Shown: positions 27,180 through 39,450, counted from the first letter of the stretch. The stretch is DNA of 64,000 bases from Diphasiastrum complanatum (GCA_029204225.1 CM055102.1:11421245-11485244); one strand, 5' to 3'. Notes: generated by a model not told the origin, from the sequence alone. Numbers and translations: made by a program.

Positions 27180-29449
27180 GCAAAGAGCAAGCAAAGGCAG
27201 CAGCCATAGCTATCTCTTTGTAAAAAGCAAGCAAACGAATAATAAATACAAAAGGAGGCCACCCCCCTCCTCTCCTTTTTTTTTTTTTTTTCTCTTCATA
27301 TTTTTTGGTCACCACATGTCATAACTCCTCAAAAGTGAGGTACTTTTGGTCTTGATTTTAATGCTCACAAGGACATGATGTCATAAAAGAGCATGGTGCA
27401 TGCACTTTATATGGCAATTAATGGCTTGCACTTCGAAGTTGTAATGTATGTCAAAAGGCCCAATTTACTTTTAAAGAAAACCGTACTTTTTTGCAAAGTG
27501 ATCGACAAAAGGCAATTCACTCGTTTGTATGAAAGGTAAACTCCAGATGAACGGCATATCGTGCTTGAAACTTCCAAGTTTTTTTTTGTGCATACATTTG
27601 CATTTAGAGGTAAAATTTTCTTTCGTCTTTAGAATCTGACAGTTCATTTATGTTAGAAACTTGAAAGCCCAAAAATGACCTCCTAGTAGAAATCCCAATG
27701 TCACCAACCAATAAGAAATGAAATTTGTTTTTTGCAAAAGGTTTTAAAAAGACCATTGATTATCATGTGCTAAGGATATGCATGATTCAGTGGCAGGAGA
27801 CATTGTGGGTTTTTGGACCCATAATGTGTGCCCAAAGTTTTTGGACTCGTGCTCAAAGTGACCAAGCTTAGCATTTGCATGTTGCAATGTATGTTAAAGA
27901 CCTATTTGCCTTTCAAAGAAACTCAACTTCTTCTAACAAACAAAAGTTTCAACAAAATAACGCAAACAAAGAGCCATACCAAAAAAAATGGCATGCCATT
28001 GATAGTGCAGACACCATCCAAGGGTGGTGGAGGGTGCTCCACCGCCTCCCCCTCTACTCCTCCCTCTCTCCTTGCCCTTCCATCGCTGTATGGAAGGGCC
28101 CCATCAATACCACAACAGTGGCAGAGCGGAACACGCACCTCCCTTAAACTTCATGATGATCAAGACAAATGTCATAATAACAAATTCAAGGAATGAAATC
28201 TCATTAATCACAAAGGAACATTTAGATTTCTTAGTGTATAGAATATGGGTAAAAAGGAGATGAAAAACATCACATCAATAGGTCTTTGTCATGCCTACAA
28301 TCAGACTGACCTCAAATCTATGTCTCGTAAGGAGGTCATTAGGCCTATCTCGACCCGTAAATTAATTATGGTTATGAGGGAGTGGAACCCTCATGATATT
28401 AGATCATAATTGTTTGGTCGAGGCCTAAAACTCATGATGTTGGATTAATATTAAATAGTAGTGACTCATCGATTAATGATAAATGTGGCCCACTTAGGCT
28501 ACTAATGTGTTCTAGTGAGGTATCCTAGATCACTCCTTGTTGGGATAGAGTCAAGATTGAGGGAAAATATATACCCATATGCCTCTTTAGAAACAAGGCT
28601 TGATATGGGAGTAGCAGCTACATGCTACTAGATTGACATCTCTCATATGTAGTGAGTTCTTGCTAGTGATCCATTTTAGAGAATAGCTTGGCTTTATCTA
28701 ACTAAATTAACATGTCATCCATGTGAGAAATAAGAAATTGATTACAAGACTATAAGACCTTGTTGTAAAAGGGCCTAAACTTGACGTTCAACTTCAGCAC
28801 ACTCAGATATAGACATACAATGAGTATAGCAAAAAAAAAAAAAAGTCAACATGGTGATTCACATCTTATAATGGTGGAATAGAGTCAATAAAATAAAATA
28901 AAAAGGTGAAAACTCATGTAATAGGTCAAAAATCACTAGAGGAACGAGAGCTGCTTAAAACAAAGAAGAACCACATGCGGGCTATGACTGAATCACTTAC
29001 CGAATGTGAGCTGGTGAATCCTATGAAGGTCAATGCCATTCAAAATATTGTGGTTCCTTTCATGAGTAAATGCAATACTCTACTATTGAAGATCCAAAGC
29101 CACCATGCCCAAATAAGCAAACCAATATGCACCAAAGACAATGTCATATTGTTCAATGGGTATAATGTAAAAATATATCTTACGAGTATAATCTCTAACT
29201 GATAAGAAATGACATAAAGTAGTTGAGTGTTCAAAAAAGTTTGAGACCTGGCTAGCTCCGCACATAAAGATTGAGGTGAATAAACATGCGAGACACGTAT
29301 TCAAAAAAAGATGTGAAGGCTTTTAAAAGGATGCATATTACCAATATCCATGTTGGGCACCACTTATATCCCATGGTGGGATCCACCATGTATATAGTGT
29401 TGCATAGTCATAAGAACAAGTGTGAGGGCTCTGGCACCCTACATGTGTA
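27180..29449. other. Upstream intergenic region
   Basis: No supported gene. A 20-odd-base T tract lies near 27280. A CT/GC-rich patch at 28020-28110 is the only compositional oddity. Nothing else recognised. Confidence 0.4.
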
Positions 29450-29660
29450 ATTCCTGTTGGAAAGAGGGGGTGAAACGAAGGTAACTCGAAAAGAAACGAA
29501 CACGAAAAGAAGCGAACTCGAAACTCGAAACTCGAAAAAAAACAAACTTGAATGGAAAGTGTTCGTGCACAACAGAATGAGTTATATCAAAACTCAAAAA
29601 AGAAATGAACTCGAACGAAAATTGTTCGTGCGCAACGGAATAAGCTATCTCACTCTTTCC
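29450..29660. repeat. CGAA-rich degenerate repeat
   Basis: Dense recurrence of AACTCGAAA, ACACGAAA and GTTCG(T/A)GC motifs. A similar texture appears at 44190-44400 inside a Copia LTR, so it may be an LTR remnant. A 26-bp direct repeat (AGACAAATAATTAGTCGCGA) lies a little further on, at 29758 and 29784. Confidence 0.45.
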
Positions 29661-30443
29661 TCAAGCATGACTACACCTATCAGACTTGAACAGAACATTA
29701 GTGATGGAAATCACGTTCGATCTGATTACGTAGCCAAACATTAAGCATCAAAGCATCAGACAAATAATTAGTCGCGAAGGTCTAGACAAATAATTAGTCG
29801 CGATGGATAAATTTGCGGAAGCAATGAGCAGACAACCATAGATAGCCAGAAAGAACATAGAAAAGCATTGCAATATTGACACAAATCTGAACGCATACAC
29901 AGACAGAGCTGTAATCAAATTAAGTATAACAAAATGTACAAGTCAATAAAGCAGGTGAGCACAAGACAATAGCGAGCATAACCGCGTGCTTCACAAAGCT
30001 AATCACGATCTGTGAAGGTTCATGTGCCTATTACTGAAATTTGTCTGAAAGGAAAAGAATCGATGCGCGAAGGCATCTACAATGTCTGTCTCACATGTTG
30101 TAAATGAATGAACTGTGTGAGTCATTAGTGTGAAAGAGCATGAATGGGTCATGTACAGTGTGTGTTTAAGAATGTCGTTGCTAGTGCATGAGTCGTTCTA
30201 ATTGTGTGTAGAACTACTTGTGATCGGTGGACGTAATCGCTTAGAAAGAGAGCTACTTAACAGTCACAAATGCAAGAGATTAAGCCAGTGAATAAGGTGT
30301 CGTAAATCACCATGCATTGAGCAAAAACAAGACATAAAGAAAAGCATTCTAGCAATAATAGAAATAAATGGCACAATAAAATATGTACATCAAATAATTG
30401 GATGGACAATACATTTGTACACAGCTGCAATATGGTTGTGTCA

Positions 30444-30648
30444 ATCACTGACGTAGAAACGCCAGCTACTGTAAATATAAATCACTAACATAGAAATGTC
30501 AGCTGCTATTGACTACTACATAAAAACAATGGGAATCGGTAACAGTGTGCCACAATGTAGAATACTGCAAGCCAATAAGTAATGGGAAGCGGAAACATCA
30601 CAGTAGTAATACTACAAGAATCACTGACATAGAAATGTCAGCTGCTAT
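30444..30648. repeat. Dispersed 29-bp motif, three copies
   Basis: ATCACTGACATAGAAATGTC (continuing AGCTGCTAT) occurs at 30444, 30481 and 30620 with a few mismatches. No function evident. Confidence 0.65.
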
Positions 30649-30929
30649 AGCCTGCTGCAGGGAGAACGTGAACGTTGAGCAGGTCCGCCTCAAGGTTTTC
30701 TTTAATCGCTCACTTACATATATAGCAGCTGGAAGATCTTGTGCTATCTTAACTTTACAATTAACAACTGCTAAACTGATAGATCGGTTCATTGTTGGAG
30801 CGTGAAGACGTAATGATCTGATACTTGGAATCCCTTGTAAATCTGCAGATGGACGATGCAACACTCCTTGGCTTTTGGCCTTTGCCTTTAGTTGAGGGCA
30901 ACCTTCGGCATTTGTAGGGCACCTTCGCA

Positions 30930-31120
30930 ATTTTAAAGGCAAGTGTCGCATTTTTTGCGTGTCACAAATTGCATGTAAAAAATGCAGTGTTGCATTTTTC
31001 AGCTGTCAGAGATTGCATGTAAAAATGCAGTGTCACATTTTAGACAAGTGTCGCCTGTCATAAAATGCATGTAAAAATGCAAACTGTAGCGACAACACGA
31101 GTAAAAATGCAGACTTGTTT
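30930..31120. repeat. TGCATTTTT/AAAAATGCA repeat cluster
   Basis: Units around ATTGCATGTAAAAATGCAGTG recur at about 30968, 31012 and 31063, mixed with the inverse GTCGCATTTT and TTGCATTTTT. The stretch can fold into several hairpins; it could be a decayed MITE-like end. Confidence 0.55.
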
Positions 31121-33705
31121 TGCCAATAGTTCTGTAGGAAGGTAATTAACAAATCCTTATACCAATTGAATTTCAGGAAAATTCCAACAATTCCAACCCA
31201 ATGAGCATGTCATTCATTCATATTGTAGTTAGAAATAAAAGTACATTTTGGGCGTTGTAGAATTACATCAATTAGAGGTCAAAAAGTCAAGTTAGAATAA
31301 TAGAAGGTGTCTCTGACCTATTTTAGAATTTGAAAGTTTAGGGAGGTAGAAATTGGCCAATAGAAAGTAGGGACCAATACCTAAACTCCACCATAAATAA
31401 TGGTTCATTATTATGTTTAATTCAGAAACGGTGGAGATTATACCATTTTTGCAATTGGATTTCACTCTTTCTTCTTCTCTCTCATTTTGTTATGGTTTTG
31501 GTGTTTATGCTTTTTTGTGCTTATTGGTATTTGTAGTTCTTGCTATTTCAAAGAGAGAGGAAGAAGTAAATTTTTATTGTTGTGTGGTCAATTGGAATTG
31601 TGATTAAGAATTCATAGAAAGCTTGCAAAACTTCTATAAGATATGCATTTTTCTCTTGAGAGCATACTATCACGTGATAATAAAGGAGAAACTTCCATCT
31701 CATTTTATTTACATTCCCATTGCTTAATCTAGATAGTAGGATTTGAAGAAAGTTGAAATAAGAATCATTTAGAGGCTTACACCAAATATTCAATCAATAC
31801 AAGATGTTGGCAATGAATGAACTCAAAAAGGGCCACCCAGCCCGATCCCTCCATTCATATACCATCACCACCCATGTTTCAACTAATGCAGATCTTTGAT
31901 CAAGATGATGTTGCAATTGTGCAAGACACAATAGATCAGGGGGCTAATATTTCACAAGAAGTATAACAATAGGATCCACCTATAACCTCATCCAATCGAA
32001 TATTATCTGCATTTAGTGCATTTCTAAAACCAATTACCATTCAGGAAGAAATCAAGGAGTTCCTCAGGAAACATCCTCATGAGTCTTAAAGGGATGATTG
32101 GACTTTCATATTTAGAACTATAAAAATAAAGGCCAAAGATGTCGATTATATAGTAGCCCTTGGTGTGCAACCGAAATGGCTCGTATCGGTTTTTGAACAA
32201 GATGTAGACACTGTCCACAATTAAACTGCCATGTTCCTTCATAGTGGGTCCAAGTTATGTACCAATGCCAAGGAGGAAGAAATGGTAGAGTGTGACACTC
32301 CAATGCAACAAGCCACCATGCACACTCATAATTGGCCAACGTTCCACAACCTTTGGTTGGACAACGAAGGCAGATTTTTAACGAGCACTATAATATTTTG
32401 CGCATCAATATAGAAATTTCCAAGATCCAACTATTCGATGAGCTACAACATTTATTGCTAGAGTAGCACTTAATCCAGCCATTGAAATCACCACAAATGA
32501 GTATGGCATGCAATTTCAACCAACTAACATGTACCATCACTCTTCTTCACACCTTCTAATCGAGCTAGAGTAGGAATCAACATTTAACTCTCCAACTTCT
32601 AGCCCACTCTCAATTTGTGGGAAACAAGCATGCAACAATCAATAACCTTGCATGGCAACATCCAAGTAAGCATCAAAGCAAAGGTAACACTATCCATCCC
32701 TCTTCCAAGGAATCAACCTTGCAACTCTCCACATCACTTCCAAAACCAATCTAACTCTCAACATATACTCAAAGACTCTCAACACCATCAACTATCGAAA
32801 TATCTTTTACACTCCAACTATATCTCAAAACCCCTTTTCTTTAACACACGGAGTGGAGTCTCTTTTATAGCCAACCCCCAAGGGTTGCCCTTCAACATGA
32901 CATTTTGTCAATTGTCATGAATTTTGCAACTTCTTTGCCACATGTCCTCTCCTTATTAGGGTTCACCTATTCTAGTAGATTCACCCACTTACTCTCCTCC
33001 TCCAAATAGGATGTTCTTTGGGTTTAACAACCTTGAAGCTTATCTTTCACGCTTCTCAAGTTTGTCTTTTCGTTGTTTTTCCCAAGTGGCTCTTCCCTTA
33101 GATTGCCTTTTGCCAAAATAGTATGTGCTTAGGGCAAGGAACCTTTTTGCCTCATCCTTGTTAACCAACCTAGTAGCTACTAGTCAACCCCTATGGGTGT
33201 AGTTGTCCCATCATTTTCTTTGCGTCGGTTTTTCAGATTGTCGATTTCCTATGTTGACGACTTTTCCATATGTTCGTACTGTTTGGCCCATTGGTCTGTC
33301 TGTGCTCCAAATTATCTTGACCTTGCCATTAGGATTTCCTTGGTATTTTGAGCCTGTTATAATGTTTTTGGTGACGAAATTTTCACTATATTTTTTCTTT
33401 GTCGATTCTTTCTGGCTTCTGCAACATTCATGACTAGGGCTCTTCCGACAAACCGATTTCTCTACAAATACATTAGGTAAACATATATTAGTAAAACAAC
33501 TTTGTACATGGTGAAATTTTAGCAGGGCTATGTCGGCTATTTTTACAACTGGCTAAAAACCCGCAAAACATTTTTACAGGCCATTTCTAAGGCCACAAAC
33601 TTTTCCTCTAGCCTCATTAAGGGTGGGTTGGGACCCTTTTACAAAGGCAACTATATGCCGATTTTTTGCTAATGACCGGGTTTTACATGCCGGTTTTTTA
33701 CAATT
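31121..33705. other. Intergenic, nothing recognised
   Basis: AT-rich sequence with short open frames (for example around 32615-32920 and 33203-33433) that match no family I know and show no supporting signals. Near 33510-33680 the words GCCGGTTTT and TTTTACA recur. Confidence 0.4.
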
Positions 33706-34145
33706 TTGAAAAAAGAAAGCCCAATACTAAGTCGGTTTTCCGTGCGGAAATATCGGCTAACACTCCTACATGCCTCAGTAGAATGGAATACAAAAAGGAA
33801 GAATCGAATGCTTCCAAACTCAACCAGATCTATGCTACATCAATTGCACTTGTCTACGAAATTCTGGGCAGAAGCTACTGCCACAGCCTGTTATGTACAG
33901 AACAGATCTAACACTAAATTCATCAACAACATGACTCCTTATCAAGTATGGAATGGACACAAGCCTAGTGTCAGCCGCTTAAAAATATTTGCTTGTATAT
34001 GTTTCATTCATTTTCTTAAACAACTTAGGAAGAAACTGGATGAGAGGTCTAATAAATGCATTATCATTGGCTATCCTGATGAACATAAAGCTTATAAAGT
34101 CTATGATTCATCCACCAATGTAGCATTTGTTTTTAGAGATGTAAT
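33706..34145 (+). pseudogene. Copia integrase C-terminal fragment
   Basis: The frame shows RKNRMLPNSTRSMLHQ... KFWAEATATACYVQNRS..., MTPYQVWNGHKPSVSRLKIF and KCIIIGYPDEHKAYKVYD...VAFVFRDVIV, the end of a Ty1/Copia integrase and the linker to RT. The true coding relic stops at about 34145, where a foreign LTR begins; the last codons of the open frame belong to that LTR. Confidence 0.85.
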
Positions 34146-34822
34146 TGTTAAAAATTCACAATTCTAGCTTGACTAGTTTTGGTCATATGACTTGTAAATA
34201 GTTAGATGGTCATGATGTGGCTTGTGACACGTGCCAAATAGCATAGGATTCCATTCATAAGGATGTTATCAAGTTGACCTAACTGATAGAACCTTTGGGT
34301 CCAAATCATGCTTAGATACAAGAGATAAAAAGTAGGAGCTATTTTTGGTAATTTCTACATTGTTGAGGGATCTCCAAGATTCCAACCCTAACTTGGTAGG
34401 GATGAAAGATCCACCAAAACTAGCATTAGGGATAGGTTTAGGGCTACTCATACCTACCCAAAACCATGATGGATCATGTATATATAGGTGATGATCTCTC
34501 ACCAAAATCAATCAAGCAATATCAGGATTTTCCTCTCATATTGGTGCAATTGCTCTCTATATTTGTAATCCTTTGAGTTCTTGTGATTTCTAATCATTAT
34601 AGGATTGAATGTGGGTCTGGTGTATGGTACTCAGACTATGGGAGGCCCTACTTTCAACGTGTGAAGGCTTTTTCAAGGATTTGAGCCATTTAGAGAGGTT
34701 CAACCATAGATTTTTGATGGATTTTGATGGTGCAACTTGTGCTAACTTTATGGAATCATAATCTATTGTTTCCCTCATAATTTCAAGTGTTTTAAAATCC
34801 TTTTTTGGCTGTAATTTTCACA
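34146..34822 (+). repeat. Copia 5' LTR (about 677 bp)
   Basis: Starts TGTTAAAAATTCACAATTC and ends GCTGTAATTTTCACA, followed by TTGTATCAGAGCC. It is the reverse complement of the LTRs at 50393 and 55854, but clearly more diverged from both than they are from each other. Confidence 0.88.
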
Positions 34823-35499
34823 TTGTATCAGAGCCTAAATGTTGAAATGAGCTAAATCCTTGCTTTTCAATCAATTTGATCACATTTTTTGATCTAAATC
34901 TAGTGTAGATTGGATCTTAGCATCTAGCATTGATTCTAGAGCTCAAAGTGAGTCAATTCCATTGGAGATTGGTGTTGTGTGATTTCAATTTCAGGTGTTT
35001 AGGTGTCTAAAACCAGAGACAAAGTTGAATTCAATCCACACTACCAAGATAGCAAGTTTGCTTACTCCAAGCATTGATTTCTAAGCAAGTTTTGGAGGTG
35101 ATTTCATAGAGGAGGCTTTCTAGCATTCAAGGAGAGGGAAGATCAGAGATTTGGGGACTCTTCAAGGTTGTTCTAAGGAGTTGAGGACACCTCCTAAAGT
35201 GATTAAGGTTCAGTCCAACCATTGCGTTTGACTTATGCATCAAATTAGATCAGTTTTTCATCAATTTTGATCAATTTTTTGCTTGTGATTGGATAGTAGA
35301 TTGTGTTGCATCCTCATTAAGTTCCATTTAGATCTTTTGCAAGTGATTTTGGAAGGATATTAGGTTTCTGAAATTCACTCTTGATCAGATCATTTGGAAG
35401 CTTTTATGTTCTTTATAGAAAGAGGGGTAATTCTACTAGGTTTGTCTACTTCAATCAAGCAAGTGCATTGTTTCTAGTATTCTATGATTTGATTTTGTT

Positions 35500-36344
35500 C
35501 AAGATATATGTTATGTGCATGTGCCATTGGAAACAAGACCAAGGAGGATCCATCTTCCACAAGAGGGATCATGCTTGGATATGAAAGCTCAAGCAAGGGC
35601 TACAAAATCTATCTCCCATCCTTGAAAAAATTTGTTGTTTCAAGGGATGTTATCTGAGGAGGACTCATGGAGGAGCAAGCACCAAACCCACCTATCACAC
35701 CAAGGAGATCTTCAAGGAAATGTGGAGCCATCAAGGCTCACATATCAAGGCAAATGGTAGCAAGCTGAGGGTATCTCATCCACCTCTTATGCTTTATCTA
35801 GTTTTGAAGAACCATCTAATGTTAAAGAAGCATTGAACTCCAAAGAATGGTATAAAGCTATTTTGGATGAATATGATGCCTTGATTAAGAATGAAATTTG
35901 GTTGCTTGTTGATAGACCTCCAGGAATGCAATAGGATGCAAGTGGGTCTTCAAGCTTAATTTGAATGCAAATGGGAGTGTTAACAAACATAAAGCAAGAT
36001 TAGTTGCAAAAGGTTATGCTCAAGAGAGAGGAATAGACTACGGAAACTTTTGCACCTATGGCCAACATGGTCACAATAAGGCTAATCATTGCACTTGCAT
36101 CACATTTTGGATGGATCCTTTGTCAAATGGATGTCTCTAATGTCTTCTTGAATGGTTTTTTGGAAGAGGATATCTATATGGAGCAGCCACAAGGGTTCAT
36201 CAAGCATGGAATGGAGGATAAAGTATGCCATCTCCAAAGAAGCATCTATGGCTTGAAGCAAGCCTCGAGATGTTGGAATTCAAGAATACATTGCTATCTC
36301 ATTTCACTTTTTTTTGTTCAACGTGAATATGATCCCACTCTTTA
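35500..36344 (+). pseudogene. Copia integrase end and RT relic
   Basis: Carries the integrase tail (GIMLGYESSSKGYKIYLPSL-like), a nonsense-broken linker, [20 protein letters not shown], then a frame change near 36045 and [33 protein letters not shown] and SIYGLKQASR. The YVDD box is absent because the element is cut after DPTLY. Confidence 0.88.
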
Positions 36345-36606
36345 CAGTCGGCCCTCTTTTAATGTTAGGCCTCGGGAGTAATGAAAGCTAACTAATATAG
36401 AGGGTTAACACTATAACAGATAAACATGGTGGGAATAAAAAAATTAACATATTTCAAGGGAACATATATCTAGGGAATCAGATAAAGAATGCAAACGTTT
36501 ATGGAGGGAATAAAAAATTGGACGCTTATAAAAGTCTCACAAAAATTGGTTGATTCATGCATTACATAGATTGAAAATAAGTTGAAATTGATGTTTGCCA
36601 ACTACT

Positions 36607-38290
36607 CTAAATCTGCATACCCATTCTCTCATTATCAAGCGAAGTTACTTTGCTAATCAAGCTACAAACATTAATTGGTTGTTGTTGCAATAAGGATTGA
36701 ATGCTACTCAAAGCTTCTTTGACTACAAAAAATGGCATCGGGGGCATGGATTCTATGGCAACATCCTCCTCTTCAGTTGCATTTGTTGAGTCAATTGGAG
36801 GAAGCACTAACTCCCAAAGGTCATTGTCATCAAACACAATAGGAGTGTTCAGATCAAATTCGGCCTCAAAATGAACAAATTCATGGGCACCCATGGTAGG
36901 AAGAATGCCACTATCCTCATAAACATCCGTCAATCGCTCAAGGAGAGTTGATACTTCTCGCATTTCAGAATGTGTTGAATATGTCAATGGCTCGTTTAGA
37001 TCTGGAATTGAGAAAAGTCCAGTGTGCCTCCAACAGTGGCGTATTGTTGTGGAAGTCAAAATTACACGCCATGCTTTCTCCAACATTTTGACAGCTTCAA
37101 ACACATCAATTTCAGGATGTTTATGTAACATCAAACAATCAATTCTATGTTGGATCAACTCAACAGTGGTGATTCTAGGGTGGGCCACAATGTTTATTAT
37201 TTTGTGACCTGAGAAATTATCTAGCAAGAGTAAAACTTTCTCTCGACCTGTAGCTTGCATTCGGTGCTTAAAATCTAGAAGAAATTTCTCAAATAGCTTA
37301 ATTGTCATCCAAGCTTTTGAATTTGCAGACCAAAGAATCCCTAGGTTTTATGAACAACTTATGTTTCTACTTGAAAAAGCTCGAGGGCGTAAAAATTGAT
37401 TGATTACAAATGGTGGAAGTTTAAAACTGCCATCCATATTGGAAGTAAGTGCAACAATGATTCGCTCTTTTTGCTATTTAGTACCACCCCAGAGTGCTCC
37501 TTTGAGCATTCACCACTCACTCCCAAGATTGATGTTTTTAGCTATGGTATGGTAGTGCTGGAGATTGTTGGAGGAAGACGAAACTTCATATATAACTTCC
37601 CTGACGACCCTGCAACCTATTTCCCTGCATGGGCCATTGAGAAGATGGAATATGGAGCTTATTCAGAAGTTGTAGACCCTTTGCTTGGGTCAGATTTTGA
37701 CATGAACCAAATTGAGTTGCTTGTTCAAGTAGCATTCTGGTGTATCAATGAGAATCTTCATGTCACCAAGGTCTTGTTGGGTTCCAGCCTATAAAATAGT
37801 CCAGTTTCATCCATATTGAAAACATTTGTTGGGTTGTACCTTGAGATGAGCTCCTTAATCTCTACAATTCGAGCTTGTACTTCCTCTGAATGATCTGCTC
37901 CAGCAGCCTCTCCATGTCTAGTATATCCTTTAATTTGGTGTCTTCTTTTGAAACCTTGGACGCAACCATGTGAACACACTAGCTCTTTCTCTCGTGGATA
38001 TTTAGAAAGTCTCTCATAGAATCTCTTGGCAACACCACACAAAAGGTCATCTGTGATTGTTGCTCCCCTATCTTGCATAGCTAGAAACCATGAAAAGGTA
38101 GTCTCTTCCACTTGTGGAAAGGTTGGCTTTCTCAATCTCTTCAATTTTGGCTGTGCAAGTACTCCTTGCAAAAATTGTTTTTTTTTTCTCAAGAGTCTAG
38201 AGATTGTCATCTATGATACAAGAAAGCCATATTTCTTAGAAGCCCATGCACTCATTGTTCTATTGCTCATTGCAATCTCTCCTGTAGACT
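36607..38290 (-). pseudogene. pogo/Tigger-like transposase, interrupted
   Basis: From the N-terminus (right to left): a MSNRTMSAWASKKYGF helix-turn-helix start with a stop, TISRLLRKK, a CENP-B-type DNA-binding block (ETTFSWFLAMQDRGATITDDLL), then YNPTNVFNMDETGLFYRLEP with the first catalytic Asp. After an inserted foreign piece (about 37482-37757) it resumes with ERIIVALTSNMDG, LPPFVI, a stop, AWMTIKLFEKFLLDF and LLLLDNFSGH with the second Asp. The segment normally holding LPPNTTS and QPLD is missing. It ends with AWRVILTSTTIRHCWRHTGLF and an acidic tail. Clearly inactive. Confidence 0.88.
37482..37757 (+). pseudogene. Receptor-like kinase exon fragment
   Basis: The open plus-strand frame reads TPE...SPLTPKIDVFSYGMVVLEIVGGRRN, then FPAWAIEKMEYGAYSEVVDPLL and LLVQVAFWCINENL. 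This is kinase subdomains VIII-end to XI of the G-type lectin (S-domain) receptor-kinase group, about 90 codons without a stop. It sits in opposite orientation exactly between two halves of the pogo transposase. It has no catalytic loop, ATP site or membrane segment, so it is only a captured or duplicated fragment. Confidence 0.82.
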
Positions 38291-38308
38291 AGGTGCTATA
38301 ATGCATCA

Positions 38309-39240
38309 CAATCTCCTTCCTCTACAAATTAGTTAACTCAACTCTCCCCATACTAATCAATGCTAAAGTCTCCTAAGATGTGTTATCAAATGCAATCTTA
38401 CAACTACAGATGTACGCTGGAAGAACTCTATATCTTTTGAAACACCTATATAAATGTCTTTTTTTTTTCTCACAACAAAATCTACACCAAAACTCCATCT
38501 CAAATGAAGAGCACAAGTGCATTTTTTTGGATTATAATTCCACCTAGATTGAGCACAATCTACACATGTACAATGCAAACAAGGAGGCTCAGAAAACAAC
38601 CAATCAGATGCCATAACTATGACTCTACATACAACAACATATTGGGTGAACCTCCATAGAAGCTCATGACAAGGCATTTCTGCCATCTACAAGCTCCCCA
38701 TTTCTTATGTACCCTAAACCGTGAGAGCAAAATGTTCTAAAAGTAGATGAAACAAAACTTAGTGGCTCATTTAAAGTGATGGACAACTATTTAATGGGAT
38801 GGCTCTGTAGGCAAAACTACTTTTGTGTGCTGCATTTGTTGAGGAGCACCAAAAAATGATGAGCACTCAGATCTATGAGCTGCAAATGATTCTCAAATCC
38901 CTGAACCTATAGAGCATCGATGGCCCAGTTGGCTTCAACAGGACATGTGTGCTGCAAACCAAAGTGTTGAACTTGTACATAGAGCAACGATGGCCCATAG
39001 AGCCCATAGAGCAACGATGGCCCAGCTGCCCCAGTGTAGAGCGTTGAACCTGTAGAGCGTTGAACCTATATAGCGTTGAACATGTAGAGCTTTAAATGAT
39101 GGGTCGCCCAGCTACAAATGATTTGATGAGACTATGAGCCGATTTCAATAGCTGCCTGCCCTCACAATGGTTGGGCTTGCTGATTGGATTCATGATGGCT
39201 GCCCTGCTTGCCCTCAGATGAGCTACCTGGGTTTGCTCAC
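38309..39240. repeat. Duplicated segment, left copy (inner part inverted)
   Basis: Order: block A (38309-38470), block B (38471-38900) and block C (38907-39030, then weaker similarity to about 39240). A and C match the right copy in direct orientation; B matches it in reverse complement. Confidence 0.82.
38363..38686 (-). CDS. Cys-rich ORF in repeat block B (left copy)
   Basis: Begins MAEMPCHELLWRFTQ and contains a cysteine cluster, C-x2-C-x-C-x2-C-x11-C-x-C (PPCLHCTCVDCAQSRW..., then KCTCALHLRW). The first 70 residues are nearly the same in the inverted right copy, with about five replacements. I do not recognise the family. The conservation may reflect recent duplication rather than function; coding status is uncertain. 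Confidence 0.35.
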   Translation of the reverse strand: MAEMPCHELLWRFTQYVVVCRVIVMASDWLFSEPPCLHCTCVDCAQSRWNYNPKKCTCALHLRWSFGVDFVVRKKKDIYIGVSKDIEFFQRTSVVVRLHLITHLRRL

Positions 39241-39450
39241 AATGTCTGTGTAAAGCCATGGATGGGGGCTGGGGGCTTTGACTTGGGATTCTGGGCGTGA
39301 TGGCGAGGGGTGGGGCTACCAGGGTATGAAACCCTAAACCAATTTGGAACACATTTGGGATTTTGAGAAACCCATTGGCAAATTTGGTTTTAAAACACAT
39401 TTTTTTAGGGCATTTTGCTAGCCCAAGCCCCAGCCATGGTGTAGATTTCA

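Larger units (their letters stand above)
34146..36344 (+). mobile_element. Copia copy with internal deletion, cut at 3' end
   Basis: A 5' LTR (34146-34822), a primer-site remnant, 5' leader sequence, then an abrupt join near 35500 to the end of integrase and the RT. The same family is present nearly complete at 50393-56535 on the other strand. The join removes gag, protease and most of integrase. The copy ends at 36344 where a pogo-like element is inserted; its remaining RT, RNase H and 3' LTR were not found on the far side. Confidence 0.88.
36345..38290 (-). mobile_element. pogo-like (Tc1/mariner) DNA transposon, defective
   Basis: CAGTCGGCCCTCTTTTAATG at 36345 follows a TA and resembles plant pogo-type ends (CAGT...CCTCT). 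The element body encodes a CENP-B/pogo-type transposase on the minus strand. The right inverted end and second TA were not found; the sequence past 38290 passes into another repeat, so the right border is provisional. Confidence 0.7.

Noticed and set aside
30930-31120. Possible CRISPR-like spaced repeats
   Set aside because: The genome is a plant's, units are diverged and unevenly spaced, and no associated genes exist.
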